The position numbers and the translations under genes were made by a program. Positions 8,683 to 19,300 of a stretch of DNA of 58,959 bases are shown piece by piece. The notes beneath the pieces are model-generated. The model made no database searches. It worked only from the letters and a program-made list of their open reading frames with translations, and was not told the DNA's origin. Position 1 is the first letter of the stretch, and every line of letters begins with the position of its first letter. The stretch comes from Pseudopedobacter sp. (lineage in GTDB: Bacteria > Bacteroidota > Bacteroidia > Sphingobacteriales > Sphingobacteriaceae). Where the stretch lies: the NCBI GenBank assembly GCA_014378105.1, contig JACMOI010000062.1:1-58959 (forward strand), written 5' to 3'.

Positions 8683-11196
8683 ATGAAAAGAATTTTACTC
8701 GGATTTCTCCTCCTAATTGGAGGGTTCAATCTCACTTATGCTCAGCAAAAACTACAAACTCCATCAGAATTTTTAGGATATGAGCTTGGAACGCATTTTA
8801 CTTTACATTACAGAGTTTTGGAATATTATCGATACTTGGCGGCTAATTCTAAAAATGTAAAGCTTCAAAGCTATGGTAGAACAAATGAGGGAAGAGAGCT
8901 TTTGGTAGCTTTTGTTGCCAATGATGAAAATATTGGAAGGTTAGATGAAATAAGAGAGAGCAATTTAGCTCAAGCTGGATTAGGGAAAGGTAAAGTGATG
9001 GCGAACCAACCAGCAGTTGTTTGGTTAAGTTACAATGTACATGGAAACGAATCGGTAAGTACTGAGGCTTCAATGAAAACCATTTATGATTTGTTGGACC
9101 CAACTAATACTAAAACCAAAGCGTGGTTAACTAATACAATTGTGGTGATTGACCCTTGTATTAATCCCGATGGTAGAGATCGTTATGTAAATTTTTACAA
9201 TCCGGTAGCAACGTTAATGAACGACCCAAAGCCGTATGCCCGCGAACATCGTGAACCATGGCCAGGAGGAAGAGTAAATCATTATTATTTTGATTTGAAC
9301 CGTGATTGGGCTTGGCAAACACAAATAGAAACGCAACAAAGATTAAAATTATTCAATAGTTGGTTGCCTGAGGTTCATGTGGATTTTCACGAACAAAGCG
9401 TGAACGAGCCTTATTATTTTGCACCAGCTGCAGCTCCTTTTCATAAAGTGATTACTCCATGGCAATCAGAATTCCAAACGATTGTGGGTAAGAATAACGC
9501 GAAATATTTTGACGCTAAGGGCTGGATGTATTTCACCAAAGAACGATTTGACTTATTGTACCCCTCTTACGGAGATACTTATCCTATTTATAATGGCGCC
9601 ATTGGGATGACCTTTGAGCAAGGTGGCGGTGGTGTTGCTGGTTTAGCTATCTTAAATGAGGAAGGCGATACTTTAACTTTAAAGGATAGAATTGCACATC
9701 ATTATACCACAGGTTTATCTACTGTGGAGGCAACCTCTCAGTATGCTGATAAATTGATCTCTGAGTTTAAGAAGTTTTATGATGACGGTAAAAATGCTGT
9801 AACATCTGAATATAAAACCTTCGTGATTAAAGATGATAATGCTGCAATGGCTAATAAATTAGCCGGTTTATTAAAAAGGAACGGAATTGAAGTAAGCTAT
9901 GGGGTTTCTAAATCAGCATCAGGATTTAATTATTTTACAGGAAAAACGGAGAGTTTTAGTATTGCTCCAAAGGATTTAATCGTTACTGCATACCAACCAA
10001 AATCTGTTTTGGCAAGGGTTTTATTAGAGCCGCGTACTTTTGTAGCCGATTCTAACACTTATGATATTACAGCATGGGCTTTGCCTTATGCGTATGGTTT
10101 GCAAGCCTATGCCTTAAAAGACGAAGTTAAAGGAAGCAATGCAATGCCTCCTCCACCAACGCCAATAGAACCTGAGTTGGCAGGGAAAGCTTACGCATGG
10201 GTTGCTGAATGGAAATCTTTAGATGATGTGAAGTTTTTATCCGCTTTATTAAATAAAAACATTAAAGTAAGATATTCTGAAGCTCCTTTTGAAGCAAATG
10301 GTAAAAAGTTTGAGGCAGGGTCGTTGATTATTGCTAGAACGAGTAACGATGCTATTGGAGATAAATTAGAAAGTTTGGTGAAACAAATAGCACAAGAAAA
10401 TGGTGAAACACTAACCAAGTTAACCAGTGGATTTGTAGATAAAGGATCAGACCTAGGGTCTGATAAAATCAGATACATTAATAAACCTACGGTTGCGGTT
10501 TTAGCCGGTGACGAAGTAAGTTCCGGAGGTTTTGGCGAAGTTTGGCATTTCTTTGAGCAGCAAATTGGATATCCAATCACTATAATTAAAACAGATGATA
10601 TTAACCGTGTTAAATGGAGTGATATTGATGTTTTAATTGCCCCCGATGGATATTATCGGGATTTAGCAAATGATAAAATTAAAGATTGGATAAGTGCTGG
10701 TGGTAAATTAATTGCCATAGAAGGAGCAGTTAAAAAGCTGGCTGATTCAAAAGGATTTTCTATAAAAGCCAAAGAAAACAAAGATTCATCGAAAACAGAA
10801 ACTAAAAATCCATACGTTGATTTAAAAACTTATGCCGACAAAGATAGAGCTGATTTGGTAAATAGTATTCCGGGTGCGATCTATAAAATTGATTTAGATA
10901 ATACACATCCATTGGCTTTTGGCTATCCTAAATACTACTATTCTTTAAGATTAGATGGTAATTTATACAACTATATGGAAGATGGCTGGAATGTAGGAAC
11001 CATTAAGAAAAGTAATTACGAAACAGGTTTTATTGGCGTTCAAGCTAAACAAAAATTAAAGGATGGGACTTTATTTGGAGTTCAAAGTATGGGAAGAGGA
11101 ACCGTAGTTTATTTAGCTGATGACCCATTATTCCGTAGTTTTTGGGAAAATGGAAAATTACTTTTTAGTAATGCGGTTTTTATGGTTGGTAATTAA
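8683..11196 (+). CDS. secreted M14 family zinc carboxypeptidase
   Basis: Large exported metallocarboxypeptidase, 837 residues from the ATG at 8683; an upstream in-frame ATG at 8635 would put 16 extra residues before the signal peptide, so 8683 is preferred. The signal peptide ends near TYAQ. In the 853-residue numbering from 8635, zinc ligands His136 and Glu139 lie in NVHGNES, with the third histidine in EVHVDFHEQ (His248 or His252), plus substrate-pocket motifs NPDGRDRY (178-185) and DLNRDW (220-225). The C-terminal half (about 390-853) is not peptidase and contains a glutamine-amidotransferase-like stretch (RVKWSDIDVLIAPDGYY). Family members of this length are common in Bacteroidota and are thought to digest peptides outside the cell. 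A terminator follows, and inverted copies of a hairpin repeat lie on both sides. Confidence 0.88.
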   Translation: MKRILLGFLLLIGGFNLTYAQQKLQTPSEFLGYELGTHFTLHYRVLEYYRYLAANSKNVKLQSYGRTNEGRELLVAFVANDENIGRLDEIRESNLAQAGLGKGKVMANQPAVVWLSYNVHGNESVSTEASMKTIYDLLDPTNTKTKAWLTNTIVVIDPCINPDGRDRYVNFYNPVATLMNDPKPYAREHREPWPGGRVNHYYFDLNRDWAWQTQIETQQRLKLFNSWLPEVHVDFHEQSVNEPYYFAPAAAPFHKVITPWQSEFQTIVGKNNAKYFDAKGWMYFTKERFDLLYPSYGDTYPIYNGAIGMTFEQGGGGVAGLAILNEEGDTLTLKDRIAHHYTTGLSTVEATSQYADKLISEFKKFYDDGKNAVTSEYKTFVIKDDNAAMANKLAGLLKRNGIEVSYGVSKSASGFNYFTGKTESFSIAPKDLIVTAYQPKSVLARVLLEPRTFVADSNTYDITAWALPYAYGLQAYALKDEVKGSNAMPPPPTPIEPELAGKAYAWVAEWKSLDDVKFLSALLNKNIKVRYSEAPFEANGKKFEAGSLIIARTSNDAIGDKLESLVKQIAQENGETLTKLTSGFVDKGSDLGSDKIRYINKPTVAVLAGDEVSSGGFGEVWHFFEQQIGYPITIIKTDDINRVKWSDIDVLIAPDGYYRDLANDKIKDWISAGGKLIAIEGAVKKLADSKGFSIKAKENKDSSKTETKNPYVDLKTYADKDRADLVNSIPGAIYKIDLDNTHPLAFGYPKYYYSLRLDGNLYNYMEDGWNVGTIKKSNYETGFIGVQAKQKLKDGTLFGVQSMGRGTVVYLADDPLFRSFWENGKLLFSNAVFMVGN

Positions 11197-11224
11197 TTGC
11201 CTCTAAAACATTTCAGCTAAGCAA

Positions 11225-11262
11225 AAGGTCATCTTAAATTAAGTTTAAGATGGCCTTGTTTA
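11225..11262 (+). terminator. terminator after the M14 peptidase gene
   Basis: A 14-bp stem with one G-T pair (AAGGTCATCTTAAA 11225-11238 / 11244-11257) followed by a broken T run (GTTTATGT). The strong stem and weak T run make this a probable terminator. Confidence 0.6.
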
Positions 11263-11280
11263 TGTCTTATAAAGCAAACG

Positions 11281-11370
11281 AGGTTCGACTATTACGGATA
11301 GTCCCGTTTTACACTCATACACCTGCAGGCCTTACGCTCTGGCTGGTATCCGTTGCAACCGGGTTTATTT
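11281..11370. repeat. hairpin repeat, copy 2 (diverged, inverted)
   Basis: A GC-richer non-coding stretch in an AT-rich spacer. ACGGATA (11294-11300) pairs with TATCCGT (11347-11353), and flanking GGTT pairs with AACC. The segment CCCGTTTTACACT (11303-11315) and the segment GTATCCGTTGCAACCGGG (11346-11363) resemble the outer parts of the element at 8474-8587 read on the opposite strand (GGGCTTTACACT and GGATGTCGTTACAATCCC). I infer a decayed member of the same repeat family. Confidence 0.5.
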
Positions 11371-11392
11371 AACATCAGCTTTAGCAAAAAAA

Positions 11393-13813
11393 CTAGTCTT
11401 TAATTCTAGCTTTTTCATCATCAACACCAACTTTTCTTTTACGCTCTCCTTTTACGGTAGTGTTTCCAAACTTATAACTAAAGCTTAGACGTAAACTTCT
11501 AGTTTCTCTTTTCTCTTTAGCCACTAAATCCAGATTGTACAAATTGCTGCTATATCTATAACTATTGGTGTCAAAAATATCAGTAAAGGTAAACCTCACA
11601 TTTCCAGCTTTTTTAAATATAGATTTAGACAAACCAAAATTGGCAAAGTAAAGCGGCTTAAACTGATAAATCGCATATGCAAGTGGTGTTTCATAATGCA
11701 AATTCAACAAAGCATTATAGCCTTTAGGTAATTTAAACGTAGCATTCAGGTTGTATAAACCACTAAAACTCCTGTTCTTTACTTCGCCAGAAAAAGTGGA
11801 AGTATATTTAAAGAACTCATAATAGTTTTGCAAAGACAAATCTATCGATAACCATTTTGTAATATCCTTTGGTATATCAAACTCAAAACCTATCGTTTTT
11901 CGATAATCAAAATTGCTCCTGGTAGTTATCGCAACCTGATTATTATCATTTTGTTGATAAACCGTATACATAAAGTCTTTAATGTGGTTATACTGTAGGC
12001 TAAAACTGTAAGTATCCTTAATGGTATAATTAATTTCAAAGGAATTAGCATAAGTAGGTTTTAAAGATGGATTACCTTGGGAATAAGTTTTTTGATCTAA
12101 AAAATAAATGAAGGGGTTTAAATCTTGATAATCAGGACGGTTTACTCGTCTGTTATAAGAAAATGAAAGTCGATCATTTTTATTAACGTCTCTCGAGTAT
12201 AGAAACACAGGAAAAAAACTCCAATAATTTCTGTTAATTAATTCATTTCCGTTACCCGAGGTTCCTTTTGCGATGGTTTGTTCTGTTCTTAATTGAAATT
12301 CTAGGTTACTTTTCTCTTTCTTTTTTCTAAAGATAAAATATGCTGCATTGATATTTTCTTTATAATCAAAGTTGGAAATTATACTTGGGAAAGGATTTTT
12401 TCCAGTAATCAAATCAAAAATTCTTTCACTTTCAATTTTGGCCATACTAAATTTAAATCCTGCATCTAAAAACCAATCCTTTTTTAAAGGCTGTGTTAAA
12501 TCTGCTTTAAAGGAACCGAGGTTGATATTTGATGGAGACTGGTTAACTAAATTTAAATCTGCTTTTTTACTGTATGGAGGGGTGAAAGATTTGTAATTAC
12601 TGCTAAAGGCCTCATTAGATGTTCTTTTGTATCTCAAATAATCTGCGTCTGCAGAAATTTTAGTTCCCTTTTTACCGATAGAACCCACGTAATTTAGGTT
12701 GATGGTGCCATTCTTTATATTTCTTTCTTCGTAGGAGGTTGAGATAATTGAAGAATCTAAACGAGTGGAAGAATAAATATTGCTAAGATTATTTTCATTG
12801 GAGGCGAGTTTATTGATAAAGCCATTTAATAAAACCCCAATGGTTTGCCCGGGCTTTACATTATAATCGAAACCTAAGTTTAAGTTGTAATTCCCTCTTC
12901 CTTTTAAGTCAGCATTTTTGATATCATAAATAACATTGTTAGTCGTAATGGTTCTATTTAAATAATTATCGTCAATAGTTTTTATTTTGCTGTAGTCAAA
13001 GTTGCCATAAAAATTGGTCCTTTTTCCACGATTATTTAGACTTAAACCGGTATTGTATCTATAATTTCTTCCTATCCCACCGCCCGCAGAGTAAGTGGCG
13101 CTTGTCCCCACATTTTTACCTTTTTTAAATTTAATATTAATGATGCCCGCATTTCCGGCAGCGTCATATTTTGCTGATGGAACAGAGATAATCTCTATCT
13201 GATCTATATTATTAGTGGGTATATTTTTTAGATATTCTACCAAATCAGCTTTAGACAAATTGCTTGGTTTTCCATCAATGTAAATTACAACACCGCTTTT
13301 ACCTTTAATTGAAATTTGCTCATTATTATCAATACTAACACCAGGCGCTATTTGTAGAATTTCAAAACCACTGCTGCCAGTTGCAAAAACGCTATTCTCC
13401 ACATTTAAAATTGTTTTTCCACTGCGTCTTTGAATAGTTGGAACATTACCAGATACAATCACCTCATTTAAATTTTTAATTGCGGCAATTAACGTTATGG
13501 TTGGTATAATAAACTCTTTAATTTCTTTTGTAATTTTTAAATCTTTAAACGTGGTGTCTTTGAAGCCTAATTTTCTAAAGTTAAGACTGTAAGTTCCGGG
13601 TGGAATATTTTTAAATAAAAAAGTTCCATTAGATTGAGTGGTAGTTGTATTTTTAAAAGAGGAATCTGTATTAGAAATGTTAACTACAACGTCAGATAGC
13701 TTAACATTCTTTGACGTAACTAGTCCTTTTAAGTTTGTTGAATTTGTTTGAGAAATACCGACGTTTATCAAAACAAATTGAAAGAAAATAAAGAAGAGTA
13801 AATATTTAATCAT
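11393..13813 (-). CDS. TonB-dependent outer-membrane beta-barrel protein (OMP_b-brl_3 type)
   Basis: Outer-membrane protein of 806 residues. After a signal peptide ending at GISQ, it carries a carboxypeptidase-regulatory-like beta-sandwich (about 27-115, including GTFLFKNIPPGTYSLNF), a TonB plug domain (about 120-235, with the VVIYIDGKP motif typical of this class) and a large barrel rich in alternating aromatic strands. It is shorter than SusC proteins and has no SusD partner, which fits the outer-membrane beta-barrel family often found as single genes in Bacteroidota. The ligand is unknown. It lies downstream of pspC on the same strand, separated by a terminator, and so is probably its own transcript. 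Confidence 0.85.
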   Translation of the reverse strand: MIKYLLFFIFFQFVLINVGISQTNSTNLKGLVTSKNVKLSDVVVNISNTDSSFKNTTTTQSNGTFLFKNIPPGTYSLNFRKLGFKDTTFKDLKITKEIKEFIIPTITLIAAIKNLNEVIVSGNVPTIQRRSGKTILNVENSVFATGSSGFEILQIAPGVSIDNNEQISIKGKSGVVIYIDGKPSNLSKADLVEYLKNIPTNNIDQIEIISVPSAKYDAAGNAGIINIKFKKGKNVGTSATYSAGGGIGRNYRYNTGLSLNNRGKRTNFYGNFDYSKIKTIDDNYLNRTITTNNVIYDIKNADLKGRGNYNLNLGFDYNVKPGQTIGVLLNGFINKLASNENNLSNIYSSTRLDSSIISTSYEERNIKNGTINLNYVGSIGKKGTKISADADYLRYKRTSNEAFSSNYKSFTPPYSKKADLNLVNQSPSNINLGSFKADLTQPLKKDWFLDAGFKFSMAKIESERIFDLITGKNPFPSIISNFDYKENINAAYFIFRKKKEKSNLEFQLRTEQTIAKGTSGNGNELINRNYWSFFPVFLYSRDVNKNDRLSFSYNRRVNRPDYQDLNPFIYFLDQKTYSQGNPSLKPTYANSFEINYTIKDTYSFSLQYNHIKDFMYTVYQQNDNNQVAITTRSNFDYRKTIGFEFDIPKDITKWLSIDLSLQNYYEFFKYTSTFSGEVKNRSFSGLYNLNATFKLPKGYNALLNLHYETPLAYAIYQFKPLYFANFGLSKSIFKKAGNVRFTFTDIFDTNSYRYSSNLYNLDLVAKEKRETRSLRLSFSYKFGNTTVKGERKRKVGVDDEKARIKD

Positions 13814-13882
13814 AGATGAGATTAAATGTAAAAATTATGTTAATAAAACGAAAAGTACGTAATTATCTTAGAAGGTAAATAA

Positions 13883-13913
13883 AAAAAATAAAAAAGGCGC
13901 CAATAGGGCGCCT
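13883..13913 (-). terminator. rho-independent terminator after pspC
   Basis: A 7-bp GC-rich stem, AGGCGCC 13895-13901 against GGCGCCT 13907-13913, with a T run in the minus-strand direction (A-rich 13883-13894 on the plus strand). It ends padR-pspC transcription 25 bases after the stop codon. Confidence 0.8.
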
Positions 13914-13937
13914 AGTACACATGTTATATGAATGCAA

Positions 13938-15587
13938 CTAAAAAACTATATTCTCTTTAACTTCAGATTTGATATTATTATTTTTATTGTAGTTTTTTTG
14001 ACGTTCTATCGCATCAGCTGTTTTTTGACAAATAAAACCATCTTTAGTGGCTTCCACTTTTACATAGGTGTCTGCTTCATCCGACCAATCTGAACAATCA
14101 TACATTTGGTTCCTCAAAAAATGGTCTATAAATCTTTTCTGTACATATAAGGTAGAACCCACAGGAATGTTAAGTTTTAAATCCACTTCCTGTGCCCGCC
14201 ACAAGCTGCCGTCTTTTAATCCTAAGCTATAATCAAATGATAAAAGCGAATCTTTTTGAGAATAGTAGTACTCAAGCTGTTTTGCGTTTTTTAAAGCCTC
14301 TTTAATATTTTTACCTCTTGCAGTATAGGTTTTGATAACGGATAGGTTATTATCATTTACTAAATTAAGGCGTAAGTCAATTTTGTTAGGCGTGTCAAAA
14401 TCTCTGTCATTGCCAGTTATGGTAATAATTTTATCAGATGAATCATTGCCTCCTACAATATTCTCCTGTATAGTTCTTTCACTTCCTATTTTTAAATAAT
14501 AAACTTTTGAATCATTTGCTTTTAAAGCGATGGATTCACTAAAACTAGCTTCTTCTTTAAAGTCCGTAGCATTTTTAGAAATTGTGAATATCCCAACTGC
14601 CAGTGCGATTATCCAAACCATTAATAGACTAAAGCCAATAGATTTACCAATCGTACGGTTGTTAAATAAAACTCTAATCACCAAGAAAATGATTCCAAGC
14701 AAAGGAATAAAAATTACAAAAAAAGCAGCAATATAAATAGCAGGTCTTAAAGATGCATTTACCGCATTTAGAGGAAAGATGGTTGAAACATCAGTATTCC
14801 CAACATAACCAAGAAAGATTAATAGAGCTATAAAAGCACAAACTAAACCTATACCAACAAAAGCGATGATTATAAAACCAAATAATTTTAAAAGAAGCTT
14901 GCCTGTGGTGCCAAGAAATCTCATTAAGCCATCCACTAAATCTCTTAAAAATGAACCTATTCTATTTAATCCGGGTATGGCCTGTTGATGAACATCGGAT
15001 AACCTACTACCCACAGCATTCAATTCTTCTTCGAAATTCTTTTGGAATGATTGTAAGTTGATCTTTTCTCCTTTCATTTCCATCTTTTCGCTTCGGGTTT
15101 TTGCCTTTGGCATCACTATCCATAATAATAGATAAGGGAGAAGACCAAATCCGTAAAACATAAACAACAGAAAAAACGCTACTCTTATCCAACGAGCTTC
15201 AATATCAAAATAATGACCTATTCCAGAGCAAACACCACCTAAAATACGATCATCTATGTCTCTAAATAGTTTTCTTCGGAAAGATGGCTGAGAATTTTCT
15301 CCAGTTGTATATTCCTCATCCTCACTTTCAAATTCAGATGGATTACCCATTTTAGAAATTACCAACTTCACATCATCAGCTATAATCACCTGCTTGTTTC
15401 CATTTGCCAATACTTCTGCAAGCATTTCGGCGATTCTATTTTCTATATCTGTTATGATTTCAAAATTATCTTTAAAAGAAACAAAATGAGCCTTAATATC
15501 GCTCATGTAGGTCTTTAGCATCTCGTAGGCGTCTTCTTCTATATGAAAAATTACGCCACTTATATTTATAATAATTGTCTTATTCAT
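13938..15587 (-). CDS. PspC domain membrane protein
   Basis: Envelope-stress type membrane protein of 549 residues. Order of parts: a soluble N-terminal domain (about 1-100) common in Bacteroidota PspC proteins, the PspC domain (about 104-165; FRDIDDRILGGVCSGIGHYF, then a membrane helix ending in LLLWIVMPK), further membrane helices near 230-262, 280-307 and 318-340, and a C-terminal beta-rich soluble domain presumably outside the membrane. Its start overlaps the padR stop by eight bases, so the two are translationally coupled; the regulator probably controls this gene. By analogy with phage-shock systems it may sense envelope damage, but nothing in the sequence shows the signal. Confidence 0.87.
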   Translation of the reverse strand: MNKTIIINISGVIFHIEEDAYEMLKTYMSDIKAHFVSFKDNFEIITDIENRIAEMLAEVLANGNKQVIIADDVKLVISKMGNPSEFESEDEEYTTGENSQPSFRRKLFRDIDDRILGGVCSGIGHYFDIEARWIRVAFFLLFMFYGFGLLPYLLLWIVMPKAKTRSEKMEMKGEKINLQSFQKNFEEELNAVGSRLSDVHQQAIPGLNRIGSFLRDLVDGLMRFLGTTGKLLLKLFGFIIIAFVGIGLVCAFIALLIFLGYVGNTDVSTIFPLNAVNASLRPAIYIAAFFVIFIPLLGIIFLVIRVLFNNRTIGKSIGFSLLMVWIIALAVGIFTISKNATDFKEEASFSESIALKANDSKVYYLKIGSERTIQENIVGGNDSSDKIITITGNDRDFDTPNKIDLRLNLVNDNNLSVIKTYTARGKNIKEALKNAKQLEYYYSQKDSLLSFDYSLGLKDGSLWRAQEVDLKLNIPVGSTLYVQKRFIDHFLRNQMYDCSDWSDEADTYVKVEATKDGFICQKTADAIERQKNYNKNNNIKSEVKENIVF

Positions 15588-15942
15588 GATTGTTGGTTGT
15601 ATTAGGTTTAATATTTCTACTTTTTATACTGTTTTCCACTGCATAGGATAAATCGGACCAAGTTTGATCTAACTGTGTTAGGGCATCTTTGCCAGTATCA
15701 GAGAGTTGATAATACTTTCTTGGTGGTCCAGAAGTAGACTCTTGCCAATTATAATTTAACAGGCCATTGTTCTTTAACCTAGTAAGAAGAGGATATAGCG
15801 TACCCTCTACTACTAGAAGTTTCGCTACTTTCAACTCTTCGATAATATCAGAGGCATAAATCTCCCCTCTAGAAATTATGGAGAGGATACAGTACTCCAG
15901 AATACCTTTCCTCATTTGAGTTTGCGTGTTGTCTAAAATCAT
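15580..15942 (-). CDS. PadR family transcriptional regulator
   Basis: Winged-helix regulator of 120 residues. The opening NTQTQMRKGILEYCILSII and the wing motif ASDIIEELK...VVEGTLYPLLTRLKNNGLL are typical of PadR proteins, as is the segment SGPPRKYYQLSDTGKDAL. PadR proteins usually repress their own operon and a linked membrane gene. Here the padR-pspC overlap and the inverted repeats in front of the ATG support autoregulation. The start is set by conserved N-terminal sequence; the promoter box then lies only four bases before ATG, so the mRNA may have no leader. Confidence 0.92.
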   Translation of the reverse strand: MILDNTQTQMRKGILEYCILSIISRGEIYASDIIEELKVAKLLVVEGTLYPLLTRLKNNGLLNYNWQESTSGPPRKYYQLSDTGKDALTQLDQTWSDLSYAVENSIKSRNIKPNTTNNHE

Positions 15943-15943
15943 A

Positions 15944-15985
15944 ATACAAAGATATATGTATTAATTGGTATTATGTAATACAAAG
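15944..15985 (-). promoter_or_regulatory. padR promoter with candidate PadR operators
   Basis: On the minus strand TATCTTTG (15954-15947) is a full match to the -7 box TAnnTTTG. It sits inside an inverted repeat ATACA-N8-TGTAT (15944-15961), a layout like known PadR operators. A second perfect inverted repeat, GTATTA-TG-TAATAC, covers 15968-15981. The 10-mer TAATACAAAG occurs twice (15942-15951 and 15976-15985). A repressor bound here would block the promoter. Confidence 0.55.
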
Positions 15986-16322
15986 TACTATAAATATTAA
16001 TTTAATTTTTAGTAAACAGCAAATAAATAAATAATGAGTAAATAATGAATAAATGAATATAAATTATTGCTCAGGCATTATTCTTAATAAAAATTTAAAG
16101 AATTTGTCTTTTAGATAAGAAATAAATAAAAAATAGAGGGTTAAATCAGTTAATAATGTACTTTATACACTATATTATTATCATTATATTAAATACCTGT
16201 TTATCAAGTGTTTATTATTAAAAGAGTAAAAATATTTTATTTTTATTTGTTAATAACGATTTAGTTACGTTATCTTTAATTCTTATTAACACTATTAATT
16301 AACTAACTTAATTTTAAATTGT
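15986..16322. other. very AT-rich intergenic region before the first SusC gene
   Basis: No gene is visible. The DNA is strongly AT-rich with short repeats such as AATAAATAA and AATGAATAAATGAAT. The only candidate signal is a promoter-like pair, TTTG at 16246-16249 and TATCTTTA at 16271-16278 (one mismatch to TAnnTTTG, 21-base spacing), 45 bases before the SusC start. Confidence 0.45.
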
Positions 16323-19300
16323 ATGAAAAAACTTATACGAAGTTTATTCATCTTGTTGCTTGTTGCGTCTACCGCACTAGCACAAGACCGTACCATTTCA
16401 GGTACGGTAACTGCCAAAGAGGATGGACTTCCTTTACCCGGCGTTAGTGTAAAAGTAAAAGGAACAAAAGCCGGCACTCAAACTGGTGCAGATGGAAGGT
16501 TTTCTTTGAAATTACCGTCAAATTCACAAGCCCTTGTTTTTACTTACATCGGATTTGTTTCACAAGAACTGCCAATTTCAAGCAGTGATTCTTACAATGT
16601 AGTTTTAGAGACAGACGCTAAACAGCTTTCAGAAGTAATCGTTACAGGTTTGGGTGGTACTCGTTCTCAAAAATCATTGTCTTATTCTGCTCAACAGGTA
16701 GGTGCAGAAAAATTGGCTTTAACAAGAGAAACCGATGTTAACCAAGCTTTAGCTGGTAAAGTAGCTGGTGTACAGCTATTAGGTCAAGCGGGTGCTAAAC
16801 TTGGCGCATCAACCACGATACGTATTAGAGGTGCTGGTTCATTTTCTGATAAGCAGCCATTGTATGTTGTTGATGGTACACCTACAAACATTGATGATTT
16901 AAACATGGACGATGTTGAATCGGTATCTGTTTTAAAAGGCCCGAATGCTACAGCCATCTATGGACAGCGTGGCGATGCTGGTGTGGTTGTTATTACAACT
17001 AAGAGCGCTAAGAAAACTGCAGGGATTGGAATTGAGGTTAACCAAACAACAACTGCCAATAAAGTGGCGCAATTACCAAAGTATCAAAATACTTATGCTG
17101 GTGGTGATAGTGGGGGTGAGTATTTAACTTACAACTATTCACCAAATAATCCTGTTGAATGGAAAGTTTTTGATGGTAAGAAATATCCAGATTATACTGA
17201 TGACTCAAGTTGGGGTCCAAAAATGGACGGTTCTGAATATATTCCTTGGTACGCATGGTATCCTGGATCTCAATATTCATTTAAGACTGCCAAGTTAACA
17301 GCACAGCCAAATAATATTAGAGACTTTTTTGAAACTGGCTTAACTGTTAATAATAATGTAAGCTTTAGTAAAGTTGCAGATGGTTTTAATACCAGAGTTT
17401 CATTCACTAATTTAAATCAAAAAGGTATTATCCCTAATTCAAATTTAAATAAGAATTATGTTTCTACTCAAAACAGCTTAGATTTAGGAAAGTATTTCAC
17501 AGCAACAGCAAATGTGAATTTTACTTCCGAAAAATTATCAGGAGATTTTAATGACCAATATTCAAATTATTCTTCTGGTAACTTTAACTCCTGGTTCCAC
17601 AGAGATTTAGATCCTTCTATTTTAAAAGAATTACAAGATTTAAAATCTCCTTTAGGAAGTATCGTTAGTTGGAATCATGGCGACCCAACAGCTAATACTA
17701 CTTTTAACACAGCTGGTTTTAATAAGGGAAATTATTGGTATAACCCGTATACTTATTTTAATAAGATTGATAATACATCTCAAAGAGATAGAATGTTTGG
17801 CGATCTAGGATTAACATTTAAACCGATAAAATCTATTAAAATTTCTGCATATATAAGGAGAAATCAATATAATAGGAACTATGAAAATAAGACACCTAAT
17901 ATTCTTGAATTTTCTGCAACACAAACCGGATTAAAAAATGAGTATTTTACAGGACAAATTTTTTCTAGAGAAGATAATTATGAATTGAATGGTTCTTATA
18001 CCAAGACGTTCAAAGATTTCTCTTTCGACTTCAATCTTGGAGGTAATATTCGTAAGAATACTTACAGAGATGTAAGAAATGGAACAAGTGGAGGTTTAGT
18101 AGTACCTGACTTATTTACAATCAGCAATTCAAAATCAGCAAGTAGCTTTACGAACTACAGACAATATAAGAAAGTTAACTCTTTGTATGGTAGAGGTAGT
18201 GTAGGATATAAAGATTTCTTGTTTGTTGATTTCTCAGGAAGAAATGATTGGAGTTCTGCTTTACCAGCGGATAATAACTCTTATTTCTATCCATCTGTAG
18301 GTGCAAGTTTCGTATTTAGCGATATCATAAAAAGTAAGCCAAATTGGTTCTCTAACGGTAAATTAAGAGCTTCATATGCACAAGTAGGTTCAGATCTTGA
18401 TCCTTATCAATTAGATTTAACTTACGGAGTAGGTTCAGTTTCTTATGGATCTAACATTTTAATTGGAACACCAAATACACTAACTGATCCTAATATTAAA
18501 CCCTCTCTTTCATCATCTTATGAAGGCGGTATAGATTTGAGATTCTTGAAAAGCCGTTTAGGTATTTCGGCAACTTACTATAATGAGGTGAAGAAAAATG
18601 AAATTATCAGTATTTCTACCTCACAAAGTTCTGGTTTTGATAGAAAAATTATCAATGCAGGTGAAATTCAAAGAAGTGGTGTTGAATTACAATTAGACGG
18701 AACTCCGGTTCAAACTAAAAACTTTACCTGGAATGCAAGCTTAAACGTTGCTTCGCAAAAATCAAAAGTGAATGCGCTTGCACCAGGTTTAACTACTTAT
18801 ACTTATGATGGAACGGTTGCTGGTGATCCCAGTGCATCTACTAACGCAGCATCATCATCTTTTGGATTTGTAACAATTATTCACCAAGTAGGTTCAGAGT
18901 GGGGACAATTAAGAGGAACTGGCATCAAGAAAATTAATGGACAGCCTGTTTTAGATGCTGATGGTTTTTATACTCCTGAGACTAATAAATACTTTGGCTC
19001 CGTTCTTCCTGATTTCACAGGAGGTTTATTCAATACATTTAATTACAAAAGATTCAATATATCATTCTTAGTTGATTTCCAAAAAGGAGGAAAATTCTTC
19101 TCTTTATCTCAACAATGGGGAACTTTCTCTGGTTTGTATGCAGAAACAGCAGCAAATAATGATAAAGGAAATAATGTTCGTGACGCGGTTTCTGCTGGAG
19201 GTGGTGTTCATGTCAAAGGAGTTGATGCAAGTGGAAAACCAATTGATACTTATGTAGAAGGGTATGACTACTTCCACCAATATTATTTTGCAAACAGAAT

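Noticed and set aside
16295-16477. Minus-strand 60-residue frame over the start of SusC pair 1
   Set aside because: It overlaps a strongly supported gene on the other strand and shows no family features; a shadow frame.
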